Positions 37,078-48,188 of a DNA stretch of 64,000 bases are shown piece by piece. The stretch is from the NCBI GenBank assembly GCA_004369045.1, contig ML213513.1:124001-188000 (forward strand), in the 5' to 3' direction. The stretch is from Heliocybe sulcata (lineage: Eukaryota > Basidiomycota > Agaricomycetes > Gloeophyllales > Gloeophyllaceae). The stretch's first letter is position 1. Every line of letters starts with the position of its first letter. The notes under the pieces were generated by a model. It was not told the DNA's origin. It worked only from the letters and a program-made list of their open reading frames with translations, and did not search any database. The position numbers and the translations under genes are program-made.

Positions 37078-38917
37078 ATGGACCTCCACAAGAAGCAGCT
37101 GTGAGTCCAGCGGCCATGCAGCAGGACATGGTTTACTCATTTTGCCCAGGACCCGGCGCGTAGACAAGAGCCTCAGCCTTGATCCAGGAACGCAGACGAG
37201 GAGAGAGCTGCTTCAGACACGCATTTCAGCACAGGAGGTCGAGCTAAGCAAGCTTAGGCAAGAGCTCAACGCTCTCCTTCCCGTCGCGCGACTGCCGGAA
37301 GAAATTCTAGTCCATATCTTCGAGCTTGTGCGAATCGCGTCGAGGGGTGAGTTACAATGGTCATGTCGGCTCCAGGAGCTCAGCCATGTCTGCCGCCATT
37401 GGCGGGAAGTGGTATTCGGAAGGCCTATGCTTTGGAGGACGATTGTATTGGGGCGGGCAAATTACAGTGAGGCTGCACTGAAGAGGTCAGGAAATGCGCC
37501 GCTCCTGGTGTCCGGGTTTCTCAGCAGCCACGAATCTCTGAGAGTCTGGGGTACTGTTCTCGAGCAACTCGACCGGCTGGAAGCCTTGAATATCACTACT
37601 TCAATGGAGCTGCTAGAAGACACGGAAAAGAATGTTGCAACCCGGGGCAGGAACCTCGTACATTTGCGATCTCTCCGATTGCACAATTGGTTCCCTGACT
37701 TGGACGAGGATGACGTGGGTGACGCGCAGGTCCCCGTCCGTCCGTTGCCTTGGATTTCAAGCCATTCGCTACCGCGTCTTCAGGAGCTGAAAATGTCGGG
37801 CTTCCGATTTGAATCGTATCAGACCCTACTCCTTCCTTCATTGACTCAGCTCTCACTTGTCGACAATACGCACGCAATCACGCAGCCATCCCACCTTTTT
37901 GAAGCTCTGCGGCCCCTATCACAACTTACAACCCTGGAAATTTCGGACATCATTCAGGAGGACACGTTAATACTGGACGCCTCGCAGATGGTACACCTTC
38001 CTCAGCTGCAGTCCCTGGTCATTCGCGAATGTCCAGCGGCCTGCGCCACACTCGTTACAAAACTGTCGTTTCCAATCAGTGCGAAGGTCTACCTGTATCT
38101 CGATCAGCCTATACGAGGGATCACGGACGATGAAACATTACAGTGTATCGAGCCCATCAAAGTCTTCCTTAGCAAGACCCGCGGCGACGCGGACTACGTG
38201 AAACTTGCAGTTGCCGACTTACGGCATGGTGAGGCCCTTTGGCAAGACATAGCGTTATGGAAGCGAGAGCTCGAGGGACAAGAAGATGGACGCAGGTTAC
38301 CAGATCTACACCTAACCCTTCCCCATGTGGATCTGGACGGTAAACCGACAGCGGATATCTTCGATCTGTTGCTTTCCGGCATACCTTACAGCAAAGTCAC
38401 CGATCTTGTGTTGGGTACCAAGCTTGATAAGTCTAGATTCAATCGCTTGGCAGACGTCGTTATACTGCAGGTCATTGCAGAAGAGAGCGGCGACTGGCTC
38501 AGTGATGTTCTGGGTGTTCGTTCGTCTTCGCCTCGCGGTGACACACTGGGCAGTTCCTCAACGATCCCGGTAGATGTCAATTTCCCCCGCCTTCAGGATC
38601 TGTATCTCTCTGGCAAACGCTTGAGCGACTTACCAGACACGTTCGTCGAGAGTCTAATATCCGCGCTCAAGTCCAGAACAGAGGGAGGACACCGCCTCAC
38701 TTGGCTCTGTATCGACGGACTCGAAGAGCTTTCCTGGGTGCAAAAACGCAGCCTCAAAGATACCGTGGAGGCACTGACACTGTATCCTCGCATGGAGCCT
38801 ACGTGGTTTTGGTATGTCAGTGAGGAGGACGGTGGTGCCGAATCCAAGAGTTCCGCGTACGTAGGAAGCTCAGACGAAGAGCAATTTGACAGCTCCGATG
38901 AAGGCGTTGACGATTAG
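37078..38917 (+). CDS. F-box protein with LRR-like C-terminal region
   Basis: Two exons (37078-37100 and 37150-38917) give 596 residues. A short coiled stretch (ELLQTRISAQEVELSKLRQE) leads to the F-box, LPVARLPEEILVHIFELV then LQELSHVCRHWREVVFGRPM and LWRTIVLGR. The rest is a leucine-rich array of irregular repeats (LPRLQELKMSGFRFES, LSQLTTLEISDI, LPQLQSLVIRECP) and ends in an acidic tail, EEQFDSSDEGVDD. F-box proteins join Skp1 and cullin to choose substrates for ubiquitination; this lineage-expanded mushroom type has unknown targets. I chose the ATG at 37078 because the donor GTGAGT at 37101 gives MDLHKKQL joined in frame; the longer unspliced frame from 37019 would begin with tryptophan- and arginine-rich sequence. 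A broken paralog lies at 44481-46280. Confidence 0.85.
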
Positions 38918-39181
38918 AATATGTTCCAAGAAGCGCACATAGGTTGGAGTAATGGGCAATTGCAGACCGTACGCCCTCAATCACGTCGTACTCAAACGAC
39001 ACGCCTCAAGTCGCAGATGCATCTGCGTCATCTCATTTGACCGTGCCATACATCCCCTTAGGATAATGATGCTACCGTATATCAACCGAAGGGGAGCCAA
39101 CATATTGATGCATGTGGAGGGCTCTGCAATCTACTTACATAGATGCACCATCATACAAGTAGGTGCTGATCTGTCTGCCCA

Positions 39182-40466
39182 CTACCATGCACGGACGTCC
39201 GCGAAGGGATAGTCAGTATACCCCTCGGCCCCTCTGCTATAAAAAGTGGACCTATGGTGCGGCGCGAACGGTATGTTCTTCATAATTCTAAATGGCAGGT
39301 CAGGCTTCGCAACGCCATCAGCATCAGTCTCTTTGGTCTTGTCACACCTCAGAACACTCACATTGGCTAAAAACGTCCTACCGAAGGCGACCACAAGCCC
39401 AGCCTTCTCCGCTGCTTCGAGTGCCGATGTGCGCGTGTAGCCGCCAGCACTGATGAGCGGACGCGGAGCCCATAATTCGCGGACAAAATCATTCGAGTCG
39501 CTCTCGTCCACTTTCTCGACGTCGACTGCGCCCGACACACGGGGCTCGACAACCGAAAGGTATGCTAGGTCGGGCCAGAGGTCTCGTAGGCGCTTTACAA
39601 AATACGTGAACGTCGGCCGGGGATCCGCCATTCGCATATCTGGATGTAACCGCTGTGAGCCAACACAGCGAGTAACTGTCAGGATTGGAAGGTCCTACCT
39701 CCGAAAGTGCCCCAAGGACTGATCCGCACTGCAGTTTTCTTCGCCCCGACAGCCTCCACGACAGCCTTAATGCTCTCCAGGGGAAATCTTGACCTGTTTT
39801 CAACCGACCCGCCATACTCGTCCGTACGCTTGTTCGCCGTATCCTGCAAAAACTGGTCTAACAAATAGCCGTTTGCACAATGCACTTCGACGCCATCGAA
39901 GCCTGCGCCGTGCACCGCGTTCTTCGCAGCGACCGCCGTCTCCTCGACAAGCATCTTGATTTCATGTATCGTCAACTCGCGGGGCAATGGGTCAGGCTGC
40001 GTGGAGAAAGCTATGGGAGATGCTGCTGCAAACGCCGCACGCATCCCCTGACGCTCGAGCACGGAGGGGTCAGCCTGGCGCCCCGCAGAGTAGAGCTGCA
40101 AATAAATGAATGACCCCTCCGCATGCACAGCGTCCACAACCTAGTTCGTTCCACATCTCAGTTAACAGACAATAAAATGGAGATTCCAACCTTCTTCCAC
40201 CCCTCGACCTGTTCCGGACTCCATATGCCGGGCACGTAGTTGAACCCGCTTGAGCGGGGAGAAATGAAAGTGCCTTCCGCAATGATAAGGGTGCCAGGTG
40301 TGCTTGCGCGTTGAGCGTAGTACTCGACAGTTAGAGAGCCTGGGACACCTGCCTCGGAGGCGCGGCACCGCGTCATGGGAGCCATGGCTATCCTGTGACC
40401 CAGGGTGATGTCGCCGATGGTAATAGGTTGGAAAAGCTTGGGAGCAGATTCAGATACTGGAGACAT
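39182..40466 (-). CDS. Old yellow enzyme-type NADH:flavin oxidoreductase
   Basis: Three exons, read downward (40466-40191, 40140-39699, 39639-39182), give 391 residues. The FMN-binding barrel is complete: KLFQPITIGDITLGHRIAMA, PMTRCRASE, YYAQRASTPGTLIIAEGTFI, then GFDGVEVHCANGYLLDQFLQ with the His and Asn that bind the substrate carbonyl and the Tyr that donates the proton. NKRTDEYGGSVENRSRF and PLISAGGYTR follow. These soluble flavoenzymes reduce activated C=C bonds of enones, and some act in alkaloid or terpenoid pathways. The start MSPVSES is chosen because it gives the normal length; the frame stays open for 137 codons upstream but that part looks non-coding. Intact. Confidence 0.94.
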
Positions 40467-41243
40467 GGTGGTTCGTATCGTCGATGAGGAGGAGAGTCCC
40501 TGCGATGCTTTATATGTGGACGACGTTGTGGCAAGGACATCCGCAAGCGCTCGTGGTGCTGACTGAGCAGGTAGCTGACTAACGCAAGTTGGCTCTGTAA
40601 TCGAATAACGACATGAAGGCGCAGTTGCTGTGGCAGACATCTGAATAATTGCGTTGGTGCAGTATCCCGCACAGATTAATAGGAACAGTGCGAAACCTGT
40701 TTGCAAGGTAAATTGAGTTAGTTCCCTCCAATAGCAGGGTGCTGGGAAACCAACCCGATAGCTAACAAGGAGACAGACTTCCAGCATAACGGAGTGGCAT
40801 ATTCCGACAGAAGACATAAGATAGCGGCACTCAGGCTCAGCTTGTCTGGATGGAAGATATATTGATGAGTTTGGCAATTAGACCTAACATTACTAAGGAG
40901 CGCACCCGACGCATGTCCTCTGAAGCCATCGTTGGGCGGACTGGAACGACGTCTGGAACTGTAAATGAGAACGCGATGTTCTAGCTCCAGTAGTATTTCT
41001 CCTTGGGTGCAGACTAGTGTCCTAGTCGCGACGATTGCAGCCGAAGGGAGTTGGCACTGCCAGAGAACAACATGAATTGATCCAGTCCAGGATAGAGTAC
41101 AAGATATACGTGGGCCATTACGAGACGCGAATAGGACGGTATAAACTAGTTGCGGCGTATGAGATTATATGCAAAGTTCGCTCGACTCGGAGTCCGTGGG
41201 TGGTCTGTATGTGATGCTTATAGTATATGTCTAGAGGCGAGGG
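40467..41243. other. Intergenic region upstream of the old yellow enzyme
   Basis: No gene recognised; promoter of the minus-strand old yellow enzyme and 3' flank of GNA1 lie here. Confidence 0.5.
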
Positions 41244-41961
41244 TTAGGTGTGACAGCACGCTCCGGTGCATATTTCGCCTAGAATCAACGAATGAGTGGA
41301 AGCGGTTACGCAAGATTGAAGGGGGCGCACCATCTCATTCTCCTTCGTCTTATATCCACACTTCTCGTAGAAAGCTACCAGCGCAGACACAGTCAATACG
41401 TATACTGCAAGTGAGGTAACTCCAGCCACTCACGAATATTCTCATTGCTGCAATTGAGAATCGTCTTATAACAGCCAGTCTTCTCACTAATAGCCGTCAG
41501 TGCCTGGATTATCCTTAAGCCTAGCTTCTTCCCCTGCTGCCGCTTATCCACTGCAATGTCCTCGATATGTCCGACGCTTGCGAGGCCACGAAGGAACTTG
41601 CGCTCAATGAAGACGGTGCCGACGGCAACGATCATGTCCGTTGCTCTATCAATAATGACGATGGTGTAGTAGGTCTTCGGTAGTGCGCGTATGGCGTTGA
41701 ACTGCGCGACCCAGGCGGGCTCGCCTGGGTCGGAGACAATAGTGAGCACGGAGAGGACGTTGAGGTGACCCCGCTTATAGTCTGTCGAAGCCAGCGGACG
41801 CATCTGTTCGTCACGTAGCAAAAGCTTAGCTATAAGGTGCTATTTCACGCCATGAACGCGACACGTACGTGCAAGTCGGGATGCAACTGACTTCTGACGT
41901 CGTCCGAAATCAACTCGGCAGGGAACAGCAAGTCAAGCTGAGAGTCTGGCGTCAAAGGCAT
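41244..41961 (-). CDS. GNA1: Glucosamine-6-phosphate N-acetyltransferase
   Basis: Three exons, read downward (41961-41869, 41803-41434, 41374-41244), give 197 residues. The GNAT fold is clear: MRPLASTDYKRGHLNVLSV, VGTVFIERKFLRGLASVGHI, EDIAVDKRQQGKKLGLRI (acetyl-CoA pyrophosphate loop QGKKLG), YKTILNCSNENIPFYEKCGY. The enzyme acetylates glucosamine-6-phosphate on the way to UDP-GlcNAc, the precursor of chitin and glycoproteins, in the cytosol. Normal proteins end a residue or two after the MVRY motif. Here the frame reads MVRPLQSCV and runs on for about 25 residues to a stop at 41244, with no obvious intron that restores the usual end. The rest of the protein is well conserved. Confidence 0.93.
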
Positions 41962-42596
41962 TCTTGAAAGTGAAGATTGGAAAAGTAGAACAGAGATTAT
42001 AAGGCAGAGAAATTAGAGAGACAAAGAGTAATGCCAGCTTGCGGGTTTACGGTATTTATGAGGGAAGCAGGCGACGAACAGGGAAGCAGTCGACGAACGT
42101 GGTGTGGCGTTGCTGCCTCTTATGGCGATTCTATGGGCGCGATTACGGCTTCTTCCCAGCCGAGGCGGTGACTCTATCCCATGGCCGTACACGTAGCTAG
42201 ACAACAGCCTCTCAAGCTATGCCTGTCGAACTAGGATATATCACAATATCCCGAAATCGTATGGAGCTTGAGGCTGCGTTCCAACTTATCTCAGGGTAAC
42301 GGGTTCGGACAAACACCGAGGATGGGTGTCTTCCTTTGCAAAGAATGACGTCGGAAAGAGACACGCGTGCAATATATGGGAAAATCGTAACGCTCCTGCA
42401 ATTCGCAATACAAGAGGCTGAGAGGAAGCGGTACGTTCCAGTCGGTTGTTGAGCGAACAGGCAACGATGAGCCGTTAAAAGGAAGAGTACATAGAAAGCA
42501 TGGTGCACGATGGATTGCCTTTCGCCTTATGGTGGGTCGGGCAGCATATGCCATAGAGTCTCAATGACGGCACGATACAACAACAGCCAGTGCCTC
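41962..42596. other. Intergenic region between GNA1 and eL24 genes
   Basis: No gene recognised. Holds the GNA1 promoter and the 3' flank of the ribosomal protein gene, both on the minus strand. Confidence 0.55.
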
Positions 42597-43237
42597 TTAG
42601 CGGCCGCCCTTCGCACCCTTCATCTGCTGTCTCGAGACCTTGGGAGCACCTGTAGCCCCACGAGGAGCCTAGAAGAACACGAACTAACTCAGACTCCCTT
42701 CCGAGGCGTACAAAAATCGATTACGCACCTTGGGCTTTGACGTAGCCTTCTTCTCCTCCTTCTCCCTCTTCTCCGTCTTTGCCTTAGCAATAGCCGCCTG
42801 GCGCGCCTCGTTTCTCGCCTGGGCCGTCTGGTTCCTCCTGGCCATAATGGACGCAAGGTCCGCGCCGACAATCCCGCGCTGGTGCTTCACCGTCCGGCGC
42901 GAGCGCTTCTTCGCGACCTCCTCGGTGATGCCCTTCTTGTGCATACGACGGTAAACCTGTGTCCAGGCGATCTTGCGGGGGTTCTTGCGCTGAAGGAAAA
43001 GGGACTCATTTTTGGAGGTGGCGAAGCGGAAGATCTGGCGAGATGAAAAGGAAGGGAAGGATTAGATGCGGAGAGGATATATGGCGCAGCGACGCACTTT
43101 GCTGTCGCCGCGGACGAACAGCTTGCCCTTGCTGGGGTAGATACGGAAGCCGGAGAACGAGTCGATTTCAACCTTCTATACTCGCGCAAAGCATATTAGC
43201 AACAATTATGTATCGATCTCGACTCAGAACGCACCAT
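42597..43237 (-). CDS. RPL24: 60S ribosomal protein eL24
   Basis: Four exons, read downward (43237-43235, 43175-43098, 43034-42729, 42668-42597), give 152 residues. The protein reads MKVEIDSFSGFRIYPSKG, then LFVRGDSKIFRFATSKNES, FLQRKNPRKIAWTQVYRR and the KKRSRRTVKHQRGIVG segment. A lysine-alanine helix follows and it ends MKGAKGGR. eL24 sits on the large ribosomal subunit at the subunit interface. The first exon contributes only the ATG: the sequence ATG followed by GTGCGT at 43234 gives a perfect donor, and the acceptor TAG before AAGGTTGAA restores MKVEID. No other ATG in frame gives the conserved start. Intact housekeeping gene. Confidence 0.95.
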
Positions 43238-43571
43238 CTGTACGCCAGATTCCGCGGGTAAAACAATCCATCAGCACGCAGTTCGACCACATCATCCACA
43301 TCCAAGCCTAAGTCATCCGATCCGCCCCGAGTCAATCCACCACAAATCCACCCCAATTCCTCGTACCAGCAGCACATACAGCACCATACGGACCCCCCAG
43401 TAGCGTAGCCGCGCGAAAGACCATGATTCGGTACTCACCTTGAGGGATCTCGGGGACTTGAGGTGCTGATGTGCGTGTCGGGCGGGCAGTTCTCGAGAGT
43501 GGTCCCGCAGCTCGGCTATTGCCGAGGCTTCGGTGGACCTGCTGGACGCCTGCTATACCGTCTGTCCATAT

Positions 43572-43593
43572 CACAGCGGGAGTTGCACCATTT
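43572..43593 (+). repeat. Left terminal inverted repeat
   Basis: 22 bases that match the reverse complement of 44354-44375 exactly; preceded by TAT. Confidence 0.9.
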
Positions 43594-44353
43594 TGAGTGT
43601 TGCAATATGTTGGTCGAAATAGATTACACCTGGTAAATATATGGGATTAGCTTTGGACGGCAGCCGATATAATTACTGACAAGGTGATGCAGATGTATAG
43701 CAATCTATTTTATTAGATACAGCATTGTAGTGACATTCAATATGCGATATTTTGACGATATCAATATGTCTTGCAAAATATCACATTGGGCTCATGCTGG
43801 GGGAGGATTGCCGAATCTAACATTGAGGGAACGAGAATATGCAGTAAAAAAGATCATATTTCACAACATCAAAAAAGGAAGGTAAAACTAAAATATAAAA
43901 ATATATTTGCATTGATCTGAAAGCTAATACCGGAAGTAAAGCTATAGCCGAACGTCTAAAGGTATTTCCCGGCTGGGCCAATACCTTTCGCAAGGTTGCG
44001 GAATATATAATTTTTATAACCATTTCGGGCAGTGTTTGCAGCTGATATTATGTATTTTGTAGTATTTATTGAATTATTGTCCACGTAAAAAGATCTATCG
44101 AGTAACATTTAGGGAACTCCCAAAATCCCAAATTTTGTCATGTCCTAAATTGATTGCAGAGGGAGATATATTATTGGCATTATGCATGGCATTTTTTATC
44201 TCTTCTATACAATCTTGCCAAAGGAATTACAATAGATAATATATGTAGGGAGCTATGAAGGATTTCGAGAATAATAAGTTTTGCAGGTTACGGAATCAAT
44301 TACAAAAGTAAATAGATTTGATTTCCATTTCGACTAACATATCGTAACGTCCG

Positions 44354-44375
44354 AAATGGTGCAACTCCCGCTGTG
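44354..44375 (-). repeat. Right terminal inverted repeat
   Basis: 22 bases, exact inverse of 43572-43593; followed by TAT. Confidence 0.9.
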
Positions 44376-44480
44376 TATACGATTTCATCTGTGACTTTAC
44401 GCCTGGACTATACATACATCAACACTGCTTAGTACTGAATCGGTATTGACTTCAAATAAATGGAACAGGAAGTACAAGTA

Positions 44481-46280
44481 CTATAAACCCGCATGCCACG
44501 TTTTCTTGTACTCCTCGTAGTCACCTTTACAAGCCCCCCTGTACCAATATTGCTGTTCATCGGCATATTCGTCTAGAGCATATGTAAACCATCGCTGCCA
44601 GCTATAAGGGTCCATAGTGGTCTCCTCAGAGACCTCAGCCAGACCTGCCATAACATTCGAATGCCACTGCGCTATTCCGAATACCTCAAGACGTCATAAC
44701 TGGAGGCATGCTCTGCTCTACCCTCCAGAACTGACATAAGTCGATGTAGGAACAGCTCGTCTGACACGTTCCCGCTGAATTCACTACCGATCATCTTGAG
44801 GTATTGGAGACACGGAAGAGGTTTTCGGGCCATTTCTTGGACTCGAGGCCAGTTGAGACGGCTCGTCTTTGTTGGACACGCAGTAGATTCAGACGTGCAG
44901 GATTGTCCCACACATGATTGTGAACATCAACTGAGACCACATTATTCAGGTGCACGAACCTACCTACGTCGATGCGGCAACCGAAGACGAGATGTTCGAC
45001 ATTGTCGCGGGAGATGCGCAATTGTAACTCGTCCCCGCTCGGGTTGTGACCAGCCTGGGGTGCCATCAGGCGTACGTCAGGGATGCCCGACTGCGCACCG
45101 AGGTTCCCATCTAGCGATGCGCAAGTCTACAGAGCGAGATCGTGGTAATAGACAGGCCATTCGTCGTTATCTTCACTAACGAGAGACCACGGACAAATGG
45201 CTGGATCCCTGTCTAGGGACGACCCAGTCAGGGCGAGTGTCTGGTAGCTCCCTTCCCCGGGCAAACCGTCCATGAAGTCGCAGATACGGGAGATACGTTG
45301 TGTCACAGCCTCATCCGACAGAGTCGTGTCAGCAACGCTATATGCCAGCTTGACTTTGACTCCGACAGGAACGTGTAGATCGGTCACAAGCCTGGCACAG
45401 GAGAGCATTGTTTCGTGAATGACCAAAGACTCCAGCCGAGGAACATGGACCGGATGAGAATCATTTAAGAGGCGATTGCCGCTGTCGCGAAGAATCCCTA
45501 TGAGTTCCAGTACTTTAAGGTTGGGTAGACTGCTCAGCAGATCGAGGAGATGGGGCGCGTCGACTCTGCGATCATGAGCGTTCCTGGTCGATAGAGACAG
45601 ACGCGTCGGCAACGGCTTAAGCAGCGCCTTGTAGGAATCGACTAGGAGGTCCGATATACGCAACTCCTCCAAGCTGGAGAGTCCAAAACCTGATATCCAA
45701 GGCAGCGGACCCACGTTCCCCTCACTGTCGAGCCAACCCGGAATGAGGACAGCGTTCTTGATCCTCGGACATCTTAGTTGCACGAGTTCTTCACTCTGAG
45801 AAGACCTTTAGATTTCGAGCTCCTCAAGCTCTTGAAGAGAGACCGCAATTTCCAGGATCTCCATGCGGTTGAAGTACCCACGATCCAGCGCACCCAGAGT
45901 ACGGCAATGTCCCACTGACCCAGATACGGCGACTTCGGAGTAGCGCCATCTTTGACCTCTCCAAGGCGGCCTGGCTGTACGAAGGTCGCTCTAGTAGAAT
46001 TGTTCTCCAAAACGTTGAAGTCGCCAACGCTATGTCCCGCCAGTGACTGCAGACGTGCGTTATCCTCAACAGGAAAACGAACTATTCAGGAGTGCACTCG
46101 GCTTCAGCCAGCCTGAATATCTTGACTAGCAGCTCGATAGGAAGTCGCGCAACAGGAAGAGCCAGTTCGTATCCCAGGATGCAAGCGAGGTCCACCAGGA
46201 GTGCTATCCCCTGTTCTCTGGCCTTTCGTGCCGTGACGAGGATCTGCCATTTCCATACGCCCGCGCGTGCGCGGCTCCGA
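44481..46280 (-). pseudogene. Decayed F-box/LRR-like gene, paralog of 37078-38917
   Basis: Reading down from about 46280, the minus strand gives REQGIALLVDLACILGYE, LPVARLPIELLVKIFRLAE, then a stop, then LRITHVCSHWRDIALATS and TFWRTILLERPSYSQ. This is the same F-box layout as the gene at 37078. Leucine-rich segments follow (LSSLEELRISDLLVDSYKAL, LPNLKVLELIGIL, VPRLESLVIHETM) with further breaks: an in-frame stop at 45127-45129 and a frame change near 44880. A plausible last piece ends with HAGL at 44481. At least three disabling changes make this a pseudogene. It ends about 100 bp from the MITE-like element. Confidence 0.78.
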
Positions 46281-47699
46281 ATGCCAGAAGACCGCCGCGC
46301 CGCGTTCCTGGTTTACCTCGTTTCTTCGTAAACACGCCTAAAGCATGATGCTCGTAGCCGTAGGTGCTATAAATGATGTGCGAAGTAGACTTGACAGTGG
46401 AGAGAAAGATTCGGCAATGTCCCAGCGCCTCTCTGACATTCGGTATTGATGCTCGCCTTCGAATAATCGGGAACGGGTATGAGGCGAAGGTGTTCCGGCA
46501 TGTCATTCGCCTGGGTATCGCAGACTCCGGATGCACCTTTCACATCGGACGTACTCATCCTGCATACTCGATCTAGTGTGTATTGGCCGTCTGCTGTATA
46601 TCCTCGTGTAAGGCGACATGATTGGTCTGGTTGTCCGTCTAGCCTTCCTCGGCGACCGGAAACTGTGCTCGCGGTATGCTTTGAGAAGCAGCATAGCTCG
46701 ATCCAGACAACATCTTCATGAAGGCACGACGGCACAAACTCACTGATTCCGGCTGGTAAACTGTATGATGAGAAGACAGAGATGCAATGGTCGCACAGTA
46801 AAGAGCAATGGATTCCTTTGAGCGAAGACCGCCTGGCTGTGAAGCGCAAGGTCAAAGTCAAGGTAGAGTTTCGTTCATTACACTCACGATTATCTTATAC
46901 TTACTTCGCCTGATTCCGGACGGCTGTGTAGAGTCGGGGAGTGTCGTCTAGGCCACTTGGAGTCTATAGGACGATGAGAAGGAGCTGCTGCGGGCATTAG
47001 GTGGACGGTCCCTGATCTAACTTAAGCAGTGAAAAGGGCAAACAATATATGACATATTTCTCCTTCTCACCGCGGCCTTAGAAATTAGCGGAGGAGATTA
47101 CAACTCAAGCTGATGAACCACCGCGCATCACCGCGATCCACGCGGGCCGCTTCATATCCGTCGCCGAAATGACTCGAGCCAGGTGGTAGGAACCTGTCTG
47201 GCTTTTCCAAGAGATGACGAGTCTAGCCTTTGGCGACCACGAAGGAGATACCCTGTAGCGAGATCGTCCCGGAAGTGAAACTTACCCAGCTTAACCACGT
47301 GCACAGTGAACTTTGCTATTAATTGATGGGAACGAGGAGACGGACCTGTTGCAAATACACCAGTGGCAGGTCTGGGGTGGACGGAAATGTGAGTGCCGGG
47401 TGTAGACCTGGATCGAAGCTCTCTTCGAAACGAGCCGGTAAGTGTGTTCCCGAAGTTCCCTGGGTCATACATACAACAGGAGCAGATGACAGAGCCGCCA
47501 CAGGTATGTTTGGTGGGACAGGCCAGAGTTACGAATAAAACGAGAGTATGATATATGACAGATGCTCGGCCGAGCAAATATTTTGAGGCAACGCACTAGA
47601 AAAACCAAGCTGCTACAACACAGCCGCCTGAATGTACCTCCGGTACCATACACATCGCAGAAAGGCTCCATTCTCTGCGAGTCTGGACCAACGCAGCAA
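46281..47699. other. Unresolved stretch, no gene called
   Basis: Frames of up to 164 codons exist on the minus strand (46367-46861) and 141 codons at 47152-47577, but neither shows a domain, a good start or linked exons. Part of 47152-47699 must be the 3' flank of the Sec61-beta gene. Confidence 0.4.
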
Positions 47700-48188
47700 T
47701 TACTTGGTAAATGCTCGGATGATTTTGGCGGATATGTGGAGGAAGAATATCGATGCGATGAAGGATAATGATAGAATAAGGACAACGAATGGGTCACTAT
47801 AGTAGACCAGATGCGTCAATGTCGATCATCATCTGATCATCCACGAGAAGAACGCACACTCGTAAGCCCGGTGCGTCGTCCGTATAGAGCTTCAGCATGG
47901 TGTTCGAGGAGCCACCAGCACCAGCCGCCCGTGCTGAGTTGGGCTTTGCGACTTGACCAGTCGCTCTCCGTCTATCATGTGCGCGGGTAAGATCATTCAG
48001 TCACAGGATTTGCTCAAGGCAAGCGACACCATCCCTCACCGAATTTGTGCACCAGGTGGTTTACCAGCTGCTGCTGGCCGGCCAACAGCGCCATTCGGAG
48101 TAGCCGGTGCAGAGGGTGTATCGGAGTCAGACTATCCGGGCATTCGTTAAGTAAATGCAGAACAACAGAGAAAGCCTCGGCGTACCAT
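47700..48188 (-). CDS. SBH1: Sec61 complex subunit beta
   Basis: Four exons, read downward (48188-48186, 48131-48040, 47971-47858, 47796-47700), give 101 residues. A flexible N-terminus (SDSDTPSAPATPNGAV) leads to KPNSARAAGAGGSSNTMLKL, then YTDDAPGLRVDPFVVLILSL and a tail-anchor helix ending SAKIIRAFTK. This is the conserved Sec61-beta/Sbh1 core. The protein sits in the endoplasmic reticulum membrane as the small subunit of the protein-conducting channel. As in eL24, exon 1 carries only the start codon: ATG is followed at once by the donor GTACGC at 48185. The acceptor of exon 3 could be 6 nt further on in the same frame. Intact, and divergent from the SNARE gene 181 bp away. Confidence 0.93.

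Larger units (their letters stand above)
43572..44375. mobile_element. AT-rich MITE-like DNA element with 22-bp terminal inverted repeats
   Basis: The ends are CACAGCGGGAGTTGCACCAT plus TT (43572-43593) and its perfect reverse complement (44354-44375). Both ends are flanked by TAT (43569-43571 and 44376-44378), a likely 3-bp target duplication. The 804-bp body is far more AT-rich than its surroundings and has no transposase-sized frame. This is the build of a non-autonomous cut-and-paste element. The superfamily is uncertain: a 3-bp duplication and a CAC start would suit a CACTA/CMC- or Harbinger-like source. It lies 335 bp upstream of eL24 and just beyond the end of an F-box pseudogene. Confidence 0.8.

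Noticed and set aside
40158-40877. Longer N-terminus for the old yellow enzyme
   Set aside because: The extra 137 codons are cysteine-rich and low in similarity to any OYE; the ATG at 40466 gives the normal length.
46367-46861. 164-codon minus-strand frame
   Set aside because: No domain, no linked exons, and its start lacks support; could be chance.
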